NCBI GenBank assembly: GCA_002507175.1
Contig: DAZE01000012.1
Coordinates: 62,821-126,820, forward strand
Length of the DNA: 64,000 nucleotides
Origin: Euryarchaeota archaeon UBA558
GTDB lineage: Archaea > Thermoplasmatota > Poseidoniia > Poseidoniales > Thalassarchaeaceae
Direction of reading: 5' to 3'
In this document: positions 1-8,876 of the stretch, piece by piece
Layout of the letters: each line of letters begins with the position of its first letter
Position numbering within the stretch: the first letter of the stretch is position 1
The notes under the pieces: generated by a model
The model's input: only the letters and a program-made list of their open reading frames with translations
Told to the model about the DNA's origin: nothing
The model's database searches: none
Made by a program: the position numbers and the translations under genes

Positions 1-714
1 GTATTCATTCACCATCATCTTGCCACCACTCCTTGCAGTTGCGTTCCAGTTTACTTTCTTCATGGGGTCCCCTGGTATGTACTCCCTGAGATTGTAGAAA
101 TTGGAACCCTCTCCGGGATTCCTTATGTTTACAGCACCTGTGAAAATTTTGGGGACCTTACTTTTTATCATCGCATCCTTGATATCTTCCATTTTGGGGA
201 AAACTAAGAAATCATCATACAGCTGTATCTCACGTTCATTATGGAATAGGCCGAAAGTATCCTGTATTCGAACACAGACTGGGCCAATGGTGTAGAATCC
301 CCTCAGAGGGGCTTCTATGGTGTAAGATATCTCTGTCTCTCTTCTTCCTCCAAGTTCCATCAAGACGTAGTTTGCCCCTTTTTTTATTCGCATGACTTCT
401 GGAACCCTGTCTCTGACTTCGATGATTTTCGCCATGGGGGTCCTATTTTGTATTCTGAGTACCACATCAATTTCTCCGTCCTCGAAGACTCTTGAAGAGG
501 ACACTTTTCTGAGGGCCGAAATTCCTCCGAGTTGTATCCCCTCGTCTGATTCGTTGTCCTCAAGCCTTCTCCCCGATGATGCAACATCTGCGTGAGAAGT
601 TCTGAATGCAGCATAGGTTAGGAATGATAGCAGAACAACTGCGACGGTGACAAGTTGTTGATTCCTTAGAACAAGCCCAAGCAGGTAGAGCCCAATAGCC
701 AGAGATGCAAACAT
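1..714 (-). CDS. DUF58 domain protein, C-terminus beyond the window
   Basis: I found this gene by translating the minus strand; it runs off the window start without a stop. The first ATG is at 714, 57 bases after the MoxR stop, and an in-frame TAG lies just upstream (751-753), so the N-terminus is well bounded. The protein starts with two hydrophobic membrane segments (about residues 1-40), followed by a beta-rich domain and the DUF58 signature near its visible end (LREYIPGDPMKKVNWNATAR). DUF58 proteins are usually encoded next to MoxR ATPases and are membrane-attached, von Willebrand A-like partners whose targets are mostly unknown. Here the order DUF4350, MoxR, DUF58 reproduces that known association. 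The visible part is about 238 residues; full-length relatives usually exceed 350. Confidence 0.85.
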   Translation of the reverse strand, partial: MFASLAIGLYLLGLVLRNQQLVTVAVVLLSFLTYAAFRTSHADVASSGRRLEDNESDEGIQLGGISALRKVSSSRVFEDGEIDVVLRIQNRTPMAKIIEVRDRVPEVMRIKKGANYVLMELGGRRETEISYTIEAPLRGFYTIGPVCVRIQDTFGLFHNEREIQLYDDFLVFPKMEDIKDAMIKSKVPKIFTGAVNIRNPGEGSNFYNLREYIPGDPMKKVNWNATARSGGKMMVNEY

Positions 715-771
715 TGCTGACTTTCTGCTCCACGCCAGTGTAAATCCCCCCTACCTCGGTCATGTAAAACA

Positions 772-1836
772 TCAAACAGTTGGTACGGGAACTTGATTCA
801 GTATATCACGCACAACTTCTTCAGTCTCGAGCCCCTTAATTTGATGCTCCGGCTTCAATATGAGTCTGTGAGATACAGCCAACGTCGCGACGGATTTGAC
901 ATCATCAGGCGTGACGAAATCTCGACCTCGCATTGCAGCAGCAGCACGAGAGGTCTTGAGCAATGCTTGGGATCCACGCGGTGAGGACCCCACCAAGACA
1001 CGGGGGTCCTCTCTCGTCCTCGACACTACCTCAACCATATACATTCTAACAGCAGGGTCAACGTATACGTCCTCTATTGCTTCTTGCATTGCGACAACTC
1101 GCGATGGGTCGGTAATGACCTCAACATCGACATCATCTTTCTTCCGCTCTATTCGTCTTGCGAGAATCTCGTCTTCGTCTCCTCTGTCGGGATATCCAAC
1201 GCTCATCTTGAACATGAATCTGTCTAGTTGGGCCTCTGGTAGAGGGTACGTACCTTCTTGTTCGACTGGATTCTGTGTGGCCATTGTTAGGAAAGGCGCA
1301 GGTAATTTGTGGGTCACAGTCCCAATGGTGACCTGCTTTTCTTGCATGGCCTCCAGCAGAGCAGCTTGGGTCTTTGGAGGTGCACGGTTGATCTCGTCTG
1401 ACAAGAGCAGGTTGCAAAAAATTGGTCCGGGCTTGAATGTGAACTCACCCTTCTTGGCATCATAGATGTTAGTTCCCGTGATGTCAGCAGGCAGAAGGTC
1501 TGGCGTGAATTGAACCCTCTTGAAGTCGCAGCCTAGCGCGTCAGCGAAGGTGTTCGTCATCAGGGTCTTTGCAAGACCAGGATAGTCCTCGAAAAGTAAG
1601 TTTCCGTTAGATAGAATGTTGATCAGAACATTGTCGATTACGTGCGCCTTTCCGATAATTACCTTTTGAACCTCGCCTGAGATAGCCTTAGCGATGGCGC
1701 TAACTGCCGTAAGGCGATCACTTACTTTCTCCCCGCCTCGTGCTTCTGCTGCTTTTTTGGCATAGCCCTCTTCGATTTTATCTGCATTCTTCCCTTTGTT
1801 TTTTGTACTAGCTGGCGGCGGTGGTGTATCTGACAT
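772..1836 (-). CDS. MoxR-family AAA+ ATPase
   Basis: AAA+ ATPase of the MoxR group, about 354 residues, thought to act as a chaperone that assembles or activates partner complexes at the membrane. The sequence shows a Walker A region (EDYPGLAKT), a Walker B/DEIN motif (LLLSDEINRAPPKTQ), sensor 1 (MATQNPVEQEGTYPLPEAQ) and a C-terminal lid ending in SHRLILKPEH. The first 40 residues are low-complexity and charged. The longest frame opens with GTG at 1845; I prefer the ATG at 1836 because it leaves a normal spacer after the DUF4350 gene (stop at 1856). The DUF58 gene follows directly, so the three genes form one operon. Family identity is secure; the partner process is not known. Confidence 0.93.
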   Translation of the reverse strand: MSDTPPPPASTKNKGKNADKIEEGYAKKAAEARGGEKVSDRLTAVSAIAKAISGEVQKVIIGKAHVIDNVLINILSNGNLLFEDYPGLAKTLMTNTFADALGCDFKRVQFTPDLLPADITGTNIYDAKKGEFTFKPGPIFCNLLLSDEINRAPPKTQAALLEAMQEKQVTIGTVTHKLPAPFLTMATQNPVEQEGTYPLPEAQLDRFMFKMSVGYPDRGDEDEILARRIERKKDDVDVEVITDPSRVVAMQEAIEDVYVDPAVRMYMVEVVSRTREDPRVLVGSSPRGSQALLKTSRAAAAMRGRDFVTPDDVKSVATLAVSHRLILKPEHQIKGLETEEVVRDILNQVPVPTV

Positions 1837-1855
1837 ATCATTCACTCCTGTGTCT

Positions 1856-3478
1856 TCAGTTTGGCTTTCCCCATTTACGTATAGCGACCATCAACTGTCG
1901 CAATTCTTGGGACTGGTAAACGCGAGATTGGCTGTATGCCAACTCTACAAGTTTGGGATCATTGATCATGTCTTGCACTTCTGACGGGGGCTTAAGAGCC
2001 AGTTGATCCCTTGTTAGGTCATAGTGAACTCTGACTTTTGTGAACAACGCTTGTTGAACCCTTTCCCTGTAAGTTGAGGGATCTAATTTGCCAGGCCTTT
2101 CTTTGAATCTAGTGAGGTCAAACACATGTCTCCAGTTCTCTTTCTGTGGGACAACCATCATTGAAACTAATAAAAGCAATCCCACGTTCAAAACTACAAG
2201 CCACTTCAGGAATGGGTTTGAGGTAAGTAAAACCACGGTACCCATTGTTTCTACGAAGGGCGCTGACAATCTGCCTGTTGAGTGTCTGCTTTCATCAAAG
2301 ACAATTTGGTACTGGGATTTGTCATCTCTGAAAGTTGAGGATAATTCTGGATTCCTGTGCTCCATCATGTCATAAATTAGAGCGTAGAAATATGCAGAAT
2401 TTCCATTCCATTGTCCTTCGGGGAGTACATCCAACCAACATGAATTTACCGTGTCGCAATTGGATCTTATTCCTTGGGTCTGGGCTTGTTGGAGATCCCA
2501 CAGCATGTTTGAGAAGGCTTCATCATCAGCGACAAAGGTTATGCTCCCGGTGACATCTACCTCAGCGACCTCAGTGGTGCCAACGAAACCGCCTTGACTT
2601 TCTTGGGGTTTATCAAAAGCTTTCACAGGATAATCCGCTCGGATGACCAGTGCTAGGTCACCTGGTGCAGGATTCCTGTAATCTCCTGCATCTCCGGTCC
2701 TAGCCACATCAATGAAAGCACCAGAGGAGGCTCTTGCTAATACCTTTACACTTCTGTGATCCGGGTCGGTTTCGTCCAAGTCAGTTGGCTCAAATTTCAT
2801 GCCAGTAGGCGATCTAAACATAACAGGCAGTCTACAATTTGTCATTAGGTTGTTCCTAATCTGGCCGTCTGTACAAACTTGGCTGAGGTAGGCGGGTTGC
2901 ATGGATTCCACGTCCTGGTTTACTGAGGCAGCGGACCATACGTTCCTCCATGATGGAGAATAAGGCTCACCATCATCGTTGTAGATAAGGAAATGTTGAT
3001 TCTCATCATGTAGAGGGTCATCGAAAAAAGTCACCCCGAACAATGATGCCAATTCGTTTGCGTTAGAGTTCTCAGCAGCCACAATCACTTTTCCACCAGA
3101 CTCTGTGACAAAGTTGTGAATCGCCCGCGCTTCGGTTTGATCGATTGGCTTTTCGGGCCCCACTATAACCAACATGCTTCTGTGCGGATCCCTCCAATCG
3201 TTGACGAGCATAGGTGTAGAGATGGTGTTTGCAACGTCATAGCCCAAAGAAACCTCTCCATTGCCTTTATCGAGATTTTCCATGAGCGTGGATCTCATCG
3301 TCGATAGTTGAGCAAATTTTTCTTCGTCGGTGTCTCCGCCTTCAACATACGCAGAATAATACGTTTCGTTTGATAAAACGAAGAACATCGGAAGAACCAA
3401 CAACAGAATGGCAGTGACTGCAAGTGACCAAACCACGATTCTGTTGAACCGCTCTGCATCGCTGTCTGTTTTGGCCAT
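1856..3478 (-). CDS. DUF4350 domain membrane protein, first gene of the MoxR operon
   Basis: A 540-residue membrane-anchored protein. Residues about 14-37 form a membrane segment, and a second hydrophobic segment lies near residues 425-445 (FLKWLVVLNVGLLLLVSMM), so the large middle part probably faces outside and the last 95 residues the cytoplasm. Within the middle part, the stretch with LVIVGPEKPIDQTEARAIHNF and GGKVIVAAE matches the DUF4350 pattern, a glutamine-amidotransferase-like fold without visible catalytic residues. DUF4350 genes are commonly found beside MoxR and DUF58 genes, as here, where the MoxR gene starts 19 bases after this stop. It starts with ATG, and the roughly 110-base spacer upstream holds the likely operon promoter. 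Molecular function is unknown. Confidence 0.8.
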   Translation of the reverse strand: MAKTDSDAERFNRIVVWSLAVTAILLLVLPMFFVLSNETYYSAYVEGGDTDEEKFAQLSTMRSTLMENLDKGNGEVSLGYDVANTISTPMLVNDWRDPHRSMLVIVGPEKPIDQTEARAIHNFVTESGGKVIVAAENSNANELASLFGVTFFDDPLHDENQHFLIYNDDGEPYSPSWRNVWSAASVNQDVESMQPAYLSQVCTDGQIRNNLMTNCRLPVMFRSPTGMKFEPTDLDETDPDHRSVKVLARASSGAFIDVARTGDAGDYRNPAPGDLALVIRADYPVKAFDKPQESQGGFVGTTEVAEVDVTGSITFVADDEAFSNMLWDLQQAQTQGIRSNCDTVNSCWLDVLPEGQWNGNSAYFYALIYDMMEHRNPELSSTFRDDKSQYQIVFDESRHSTGRLSAPFVETMGTVVLLTSNPFLKWLVVLNVGLLLLVSMMVVPQKENWRHVFDLTRFKERPGKLDPSTYRERVQQALFTKVRVHYDLTRDQLALKPPSEVQDMINDPKLVELAYSQSRVYQSQELRQLMVAIRKWGKPN

Positions 3479-3592
3479 TGTAATCGCCTACGCTGGCCCC
3501 CCACGGAGGCCGACAAGGCTTTGCGGCATTCGCGAGGTGTTATAGGTTGCTGAAAGTCGATCTTGATTGCAAGGAGGAATTTTGAACAGATT

Positions 3593-4585
3593 TTACACTT
3601 TCCTGCGGATAAAAGCTGCAATCAACAATGACGTGCCTGTGCCTAAAACCCCGATGTGGGGAAGTCCCGTAGTTACAACCTCGACCGTCCCTGACCCGTC
3701 ATCGACCGGCTCCTTGTCCCCACTTTCTCCGGTGGCGGCCTGTACCTCTATCCGAGTGGAATCAGTTGATGTTTGGCTGCCGTCAGAACCTTGGGAAACG
3801 ATTTGAATATCCACGTCGCAGGATCTGGAGGGGTGGCTAAGAGCGGCCTCAAATACCAGGTTTGCAGTGATTGTAGCCCCCGGCGCAATTTCTTTATTGG
3901 TTATTTCAGAGGTCTGAGACCCGACCGTAATCAATGTGCAATCCACAGAGACATCGGTTTCGGAAACCCTATCAGCGATGTTCCCATTGTTCTGGACAAA
4001 AACTCTGAGAATCGTGTCCGCACCCGCGTTCATCGGCCCGACAGGGTCGTCAATGCGAACTTCCAAGTTGAAAACCTCCGGTATCTCCAACTGAACATCG
4101 TCCGAAGCAGTATCTCCCGGAAGGGCAATAGGGACCCCCTGTCTTGCGATAACCGTCCCAGTTACCTCGAACAGCTCACTGGTGCTTGCAGCGTAATTCA
4201 GCACATCCACACCGCTTACGACGCCATAGACAGTGGTATTCTCTCCTGCCGCCACACTCAAATCTCCCGGGCAGGACACCTGAGCATCGAATGGGGATGT
4301 ACAATCCAATGAGACTGTTATGGTGGTGATGCCGTTGTTTTCGACCAAAATCGGAATAGAGGCGTCGCCCTTATCCGAAAGTGTGATTTTTTGAATCTCT
4401 CCGTTTTCGTCGGAAATTGAAACAGACCAGGCTCCCGGACCGTCCTGTCCCACTACAGAATTCAAGCTAGAGAGTGCTAGAATGACAGTTGCAACTAGCC
4501 AGATGTGACTCTTTTTGAGGTCTCTTCCATCGCTCTTCTGGCCAACACGGAGGCCATTTTCTTTCGATATGCTGGTGGGAACCAC
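3593..4585 (-). CDS. Secreted, C-terminally anchored surface protein with CARDB-like repeats
   Basis: Unrecognised surface protein. It has a hydrophobic signal segment (LVATVILALSSLNSVV), two or three beta-sandwich modules of roughly 100 residues of the CARDB/APHP type (for example IPILVENNGITTITVSLDC and RVFVQNNGNIADRV), paired cysteines, and a weak C-terminal membrane anchor followed by RRK. The start is a problem: no ATG, GTG or TTG lies just before the signal segment. The nearest upstream start in frame is GTG at 4585, and an ATG lies at 4651; both overlap the preceding FAD-subunit gene by about 90-157 bases. One extra base in the A5 run at 4512-4516 would join an ATG at 4530 to the signal peptide. 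It lies last in the molybdenum hydroxylase operon, but I see no functional link. Confidence 0.6.
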   Translation of the reverse strand: MVPTSISKENGLRVGQKSDGRDLKKSHIWLVATVILALSSLNSVVGQDGPGAWSVSISDENGEIQKITLSDKGDASIPILVENNGITTITVSLDCTSPFDAQVSCPGDLSVAAGENTTVYGVVSGVDVLNYAASTSELFEVTGTVIARQGVPIALPGDTASDDVQLEIPEVFNLEVRIDDPVGPMNAGADTILRVFVQNNGNIADRVSETDVSVDCTLITVGSQTSEITNKEIAPGATITANLVFEAALSHPSRSCDVDIQIVSQGSDGSQTSTDSTRIEVQAATGESGDKEPVDDGSGTVEVVTTGLPHIGVLGTGTSLLIAAFIRRKV

Positions 4586-5490
4586 GTATTCAGTACGGGT
4601 CGCACCGCTCTCTTGAGTTCTGCCCCCAGTCGCTCTGCTTCGAGGGCCCAATTGGGACCTTTATCGAGGGCTTCGATCAATTCTATGTGCTTCCGGGGGA
4701 TGCTCTCGAATCCCGTGCTGGCCATATTGATTGTTGATACAGTCCCATCAGCTGAAATTCCCACAGAAAAGGCAACTCCTCCTTCAGGAAAATCCCAAGC
4801 CTCCCGCAGTCGAAGTTTCTGGTACGAGCCAATAAAGTCGGCGGAATTCTCCGGAAGTTGGATGTGTGTCACTATTTCCCCGGTTTCCAAGACGTTCCTC
4901 GTTATGCCATCCTCTTGGAAGAAATCTTCCAGTAACATGCTTCGAGTACCTCTGTGAGATGCCAGGTGGATTCTGGCATCCAAGCACATCAATGCTGGGG
5001 CAAGATCGCCCTGATAAGTTGCGACGCATAGCTCATTCTGATTTGGAATCACTCTGCAATCTGCACCAGTGCCCTCATCGCACTTGTGGCAGTAATCTAT
5101 GGATTTCCTCCATGTTTCAGATTGGTTCAGCCAGAAACACCGGGTGTCCAAGCACAGGTTCCCTCCTAGTGTGCCAGATCTTCGAATCATCACGCTTGCG
5201 ATTGTCCCCGCAGCTTCAACGATCAGAGGATGAGCGACAGTTGACTCTACAATGTCCTGAAGCCTCACCATTGCACCAATCCTTGTTGCCGATATGCCTT
5301 TGAGTTCACTAACTCCGAATATAGAAATGACGTGAGGCTTTGGGTTTATTCCCCATTTATAGTTTGGAATCAAATCCGTACCTCCGGATATCCAGTCAAA
5401 ATCATGTCCGCCCTCATGCAAATGCTTTGCTGTTTCGAGGGCATCATCGAGAGTTTTTGGCATGTGGACTTCAAATGCAGGCGTCTTCAT
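4495..5490 (-). CDS. FAD-binding subunit of a xanthine-dehydrogenase-family hydroxylase with a 4Fe-4S loop (HcrB-like)
   Basis: Medium subunit of a molybdenum hydroxylase; it binds FAD and passes electrons between the flavin and the iron-sulfur subunit. The FAD motif SGGTDLIPN (residues 35-43) and the second motif GGNLCLDTRC (109-118) are clear. Between them and residue 155 lie six cysteines (113, 118, 134, 137, 145, 155), inside an insertion with the hallmark WRKSIDYC. From memory this closely matches the beta subunit of 4-hydroxybenzoyl-CoA reductase, where this loop carries an extra 4Fe-4S cluster that ordinary xanthine dehydrogenases lack. The gene overlaps the Mo-subunit stop by four bases (ATGA), so translation is probably coupled. 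The physiological substrate is not shown by the sequence. The stop codon lies inside the upstream part of the following surface-protein frame. Confidence 0.88.
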   Translation of the reverse strand: MKTPAFEVHMPKTLDDALETAKHLHEGGHDFDWISGGTDLIPNYKWGINPKPHVISIFGVSELKGISATRIGAMVRLQDIVESTVAHPLIVEAAGTIASVMIRRSGTLGGNLCLDTRCFWLNQSETWRKSIDYCHKCDEGTGADCRVIPNQNELCVATYQGDLAPALMCLDARIHLASHRGTRSMLLEDFFQEDGITRNVLETGEIVTHIQLPENSADFIGSYQKLRLREAWDFPEGGVAFSVGISADGTVSTINMASTGFESIPRKHIELIEALDKGPNWALEAERLGAELKRAVRPVLNTWFPPAYRKKMASVLARRAMEETSKRVTSG

Positions 5491-8264
5491 TCAACTCCCT
5501 CCATGTGTCTTCGCTCTTTGTGCAGCCAAGCACTGCCGGCGAGTTTTGGATTCTCCAGATATTCTTGATCCGGAAGGACTTGAACAGTCCAGTCCGGATC
5601 ATTTTCCTCCGGGGGTCCTGTGTCATGACGATTGAACAATTGCCCGTTGTAGTAGGCATCTGGATTTGGATTTAAGCGCCTTTCTCTATCACGTTTTGCG
5701 TGATCTTTTGCCCTTCGAATTAGTATATCAGAGAGGGGGGTCTGCTCTAGGGAGGGGTTAGGAAGATCCCTAGGATCTTTAATGCCCTGTTGTTTGCAAG
5801 CTTTCTCTATGGATCTGTACAATCTGTCAGGGGTTAGTGGCAACTCATTGGTCCTCACCCCGATGGCGTCATAGACTGCATTACAAACTGCTGGAAGTAT
5901 GGGTAGGAGAGGGCCTTCGCCAGCCTCTTTGGCACCAAAAGGCCCCTCTGGATCATTCGACTCGACGATAATAGGGACAACCTCCGGCATTTCATGAACC
6001 GTCGGTATCTTGTATCCTAATAGGTCTGGATTGAGGAGATTGCCAGTCCTTCCGTACTTCATTTCCTCAGATATGACTTGTCCCAATCCCATGTGGCAAG
6101 ATCCGATGATCTGCCCTTCCACGGAGAGTGGATTCAGTGCCTTACCACAGTCGTGCGCAGCCCAGACTTTCTCAACCTTGATCCGCCCTGTCTCTATGTC
6201 AACGTCTACTTCTGCCACATAAGCGGAGAAAGAATAAGCAGGAGCCAGTCCGGCCGCAGCCCCCTTGTGCATTTTCCCCATGGGTGGAGTTCTGTAGGAT
6301 CCAGAGGCGATCAAAGCGCCCCTGTCTTCTTGTGCCTTGTGTAGCGCTTGGAGATAAGATACGCCGACAGCAGGATCCTTTTTGTTGAAAATCCTCCTGT
6401 CCCCCAGCACCAAACAAGAGGCTTCAACTCCCGTGATTAATGACGCTGCCTCAATCAACTCGGACCGGACCTCCATTGCTGCGGAAACTGCAGCATTTGC
6501 ATTCATGAATGTGACTCTGCTAGAGTAAGAACCGAGGTCTACCGGAGACGTATCTGACTCCTTTGATCTTATTCTAATCATGTCCATCGGAAGGCCCAAT
6601 ACCTCAGCGACTGCTTGACCGACTACCGTGTCGGATCCCTGTCCGATGTCTGCGGCACCGGTATGAATCGTTACTCCTCCGTCCATGTCTATCTTCAGAT
6701 GTACTGTGGCATGAGGAAACTTGTTGGGATCCCAGTGTATGGGAAGACCACTTCCAGATATGAAGAATCCACATCCGACACCTATCCCCTTTCCGAGCGG
6801 CATCTTTCTGAATTTTTTATCCCACCCTGACTCCTTGCGGACCCTCTCCAGGCATTCTCTCATTCCGATCGATGTCACCCTAAAACCGGTAATTGTCGCA
6901 GAATGCGGGGGAAGCAAATTAGCCAGCCGCAGGTCGATGGGGTCCACGCCCAACTCTTCCGAAATATGGTCAATTCCCACTTCCACGGCACACCTAGAAT
7001 TCACTGCACCGTGCCCCCTCATGGCTCCACTGGCGGGCTTGTTTGTCCAGACCCTTGCTCCGGTGTAGTGGAATGCTCCAATCTCATAAGGTGCCGTATG
7101 CAAAACACCGTTGTAGTAAGTGGTCACATGCCCGAACGAGGCGAATCCGCCCCCGTCAATCAAAGCATCAGTTTCAATCCCACTGAATCTTCCCTCTTTG
7201 TCGGCATGAATAGCCATCGAAATCCTTGATGGGTGGCGCCCTCTGTTCGTCCAGAACACCTCCTCTCTATCGAAGGTGATTCTAACTGGCCTACCGCTTT
7301 TTCTTGCAAGAATGGCCGCGCACATCTCGTGAGGAAAAGGATCCGACTTGCCGCCAAAGCCACCCCCGACATACGTCCTGTGGACATTTATTTGATGCAT
7401 TGGAATGTCCAATACATCTGCTAAGGCCCTATGAACGTAATGAGGCACTTGTTGCGGGGTGTAGAGGGTTAATCGGCCCCGAGGATCCCAATGAGCGACA
7501 ACAGCATGCGGCTCGGTAAATCCATGGTTTACCCCTTTGAAAGTCCACTCGTTTTCATAGGATGCAATTGAGTTCTTCAAGTCTGATATTCTCCCAAATC
7601 TTTGGAAAACTCTTTTCTGAACATTTGACTCACCTATGTGATATATGTCCCTGTCGTGAATAGGGTCTGGTGAATCTTTAAGCCCGTCCCTCATGTCAAA
7701 AATAGGCTCTAGATCTTGGTATTCTATCCTAACTGCAGCGGACGCCAGCCTCGCAGTTTCTTCGTCTTCAGCCGCGACACAAGCAACAATATCGCCAATA
7801 TGCCTGACCTTCTCCAGTGCCATTGCATGCTCGTCCTTCGTGACGGGGAGGACTCCGAAAGCTGATGGCGCATCGATGCCTGTAGCGGTCGCCAAGACAC
7901 CGGGAATTGATTCGACATCGGTCATGTCAATAGATAGGACTTTTGCATAATGACGGTCGCTTCGCACAAGGCGACCAATAATTTCTCCGGGCAGCCGGAC
8001 ATCGTCACCATACACAGCCTGTCCGGTCACCTTCCATCTGCTGTCGATCAATGGCGTTCTTTTTCCTATGATCCTACCAGTGACCAAGTCATCATGGCGA
8101 TGGGGGCCCCATGGTTGGTCCAATTCCCCCCCTTGGCTTTGAGGAATCATACTGGGATCTCTTTTTTCCGAATTGGGCGATGAGCCGCCTGATCCTGGCC
8201 TAGTGAAGTCAAGCTTGCCAGGCTGTTGGCGATACCCGACGATCTCTTTCTTGTCTTCTGGCAT
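5487..8264 (-). CDS. Molybdenum-cofactor-binding large subunit of a xanthine-dehydrogenase-family hydroxylase (HcrA-like)
   Basis: Catalytic subunit, about 925 residues. The a/b-hammerhead domain starts near WKVTGQAVYGDDVRLPG. It is followed by the Mo-cofactor domains with YVGGGFGGKSDPFPHE, GAMRGHGA, ADIGQGSDTV, the DLGSYSSRVTF motif shared with 4-hydroxybenzoyl-CoA reductase, and the catalytic glutamate in GAKEAGEGP near residue 783. The frame is open from 8354, but I choose the ATG at 8264: it lies four bases after the small-subunit stop, whereas the longer form would overlap that gene. Two oddities are an N-terminal extension of about 65 polar residues and a charged C-terminal extension of about 85 residues beyond the usual family end. 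The enzyme should hydroxylate or reductively dehydroxylate an aromatic or heterocyclic substrate; its substrate is unknown. Confidence 0.9.
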   Translation of the reverse strand: MPEDKKEIVGYRQQPGKLDFTRPGSGGSSPNSEKRDPSMIPQSQGGELDQPWGPHRHDDLVTGRIIGKRTPLIDSRWKVTGQAVYGDDVRLPGEIIGRLVRSDRHYAKVLSIDMTDVESIPGVLATATGIDAPSAFGVLPVTKDEHAMALEKVRHIGDIVACVAAEDEETARLASAAVRIEYQDLEPIFDMRDGLKDSPDPIHDRDIYHIGESNVQKRVFQRFGRISDLKNSIASYENEWTFKGVNHGFTEPHAVVAHWDPRGRLTLYTPQQVPHYVHRALADVLDIPMHQINVHRTYVGGGFGGKSDPFPHEMCAAILARKSGRPVRITFDREEVFWTNRGRHPSRISMAIHADKEGRFSGIETDALIDGGGFASFGHVTTYYNGVLHTAPYEIGAFHYTGARVWTNKPASGAMRGHGAVNSRCAVEVGIDHISEELGVDPIDLRLANLLPPHSATITGFRVTSIGMRECLERVRKESGWDKKFRKMPLGKGIGVGCGFFISGSGLPIHWDPNKFPHATVHLKIDMDGGVTIHTGAADIGQGSDTVVGQAVAEVLGLPMDMIRIRSKESDTSPVDLGSYSSRVTFMNANAAVSAAMEVRSELIEAASLITGVEASCLVLGDRRIFNKKDPAVGVSYLQALHKAQEDRGALIASGSYRTPPMGKMHKGAAAGLAPAYSFSAYVAEVDVDIETGRIKVEKVWAAHDCGKALNPLSVEGQIIGSCHMGLGQVISEEMKYGRTGNLLNPDLLGYKIPTVHEMPEVVPIIVESNDPEGPFGAKEAGEGPLLPILPAVCNAVYDAIGVRTNELPLTPDRLYRSIEKACKQQGIKDPRDLPNPSLEQTPLSDILIRRAKDHAKRDRERRLNPNPDAYYNGQLFNRHDTGPPEENDPDWTVQVLPDQEYLENPKLAGSAWLHKERRHMEGVE

Positions 8265-8268
8265 TGAT

Positions 8269-8835
8269 TCAGCCTCCGAAGCCCGGATCTGGATCACTCG
8301 CTGGCTCAGTAATGGGCTTATTTTGAATCCCCTCCGAGAGAATCTTCGATGCACTCATTATTGAATCGACTATTTGTTGATAGCCTGTGCACCTGCACAG
8401 GTTTCCTTCAATTGCATCCATTGCCTCTTGTCGAGTTGGGGTAGGATTTGTTTCCAACAAAGCCGCACTTGTGACTAGGAACCCCGGAGTACAAAATCCA
8501 CATTGACTGCCCCCACACTCGGCAAACATCTCTTGAATGGGATGTAGATGATGTCCGTCAGAAAGTCCCTCTACTGTGGTTACTTGACGGTCTTTTGCCT
8601 CTAAAGCCAAGGTCATGCATGATAATCTTGGTTTACCATCAATCAACACGGTGCAGCACCCACAGGTCCCCATGTCACACCCCCTCTTGGTGCCCAGTGA
8701 TCCGATACCGTCCCTGAGTACATCGAGTAGAACGTCATAATTTTTGATGATTGTTTGCACTTGTTTCCCATTTACTGATGCAGTCCAGACCTCCACTGGG
8801 GGGTTGCCTGCCAAGGGGAGTGGATGGGATGCCAT
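8269..8835 (-). CDS. 2Fe-2S small subunit of the molybdenum hydroxylase (HcrC/CoxS-like)
   Basis: Small iron-sulfur subunit, 188 residues, which carries two 2Fe-2S clusters that wire the molybdenum site to the flavin. The N-terminal plant-type ferredoxin domain shows GCDMGTCGCCTVLIDG plus a later SCMTLA cysteine; the C-terminal helical domain shows GSQCGFCTPG and GNLCRCTGYQ. All eight expected ligands are present. The last 25 residues are a proline- and acid-rich tail. ATG start; the regulator gene ends 42 bases upstream and the Mo subunit begins four bases downstream, so the small, large and medium genes form one operon in an order common for this family. Confidence 0.93.
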   Translation of the reverse strand: MASHPLPLAGNPPVEVWTASVNGKQVQTIIKNYDVLLDVLRDGIGSLGTKRGCDMGTCGCCTVLIDGKPRLSCMTLALEAKDRQVTTVEGLSDGHHLHPIQEMFAECGGSQCGFCTPGFLVTSAALLETNPTPTRQEAMDAIEGNLCRCTGYQQIVDSIMSASKILSEGIQNKPITEPASDPDPGFGG

Positions 8836-8876
8836 GTTTACCGACTTGCATGCAGGTGTAAGAGACTTAGGGCTGG

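Noticed and set aside
896..1465. Plus-strand frame (189 codons) opposite the MoxR gene.
   Set aside because: Antisense of MoxR; Ser/Thr-rich translation typical of a shadow frame.
3773..4312. Plus-strand frame (179 codons) opposite the surface protein gene.
   Set aside because: No protein-like features; the minus-strand frame has signal peptide, CARDB-like modules and an anchor.
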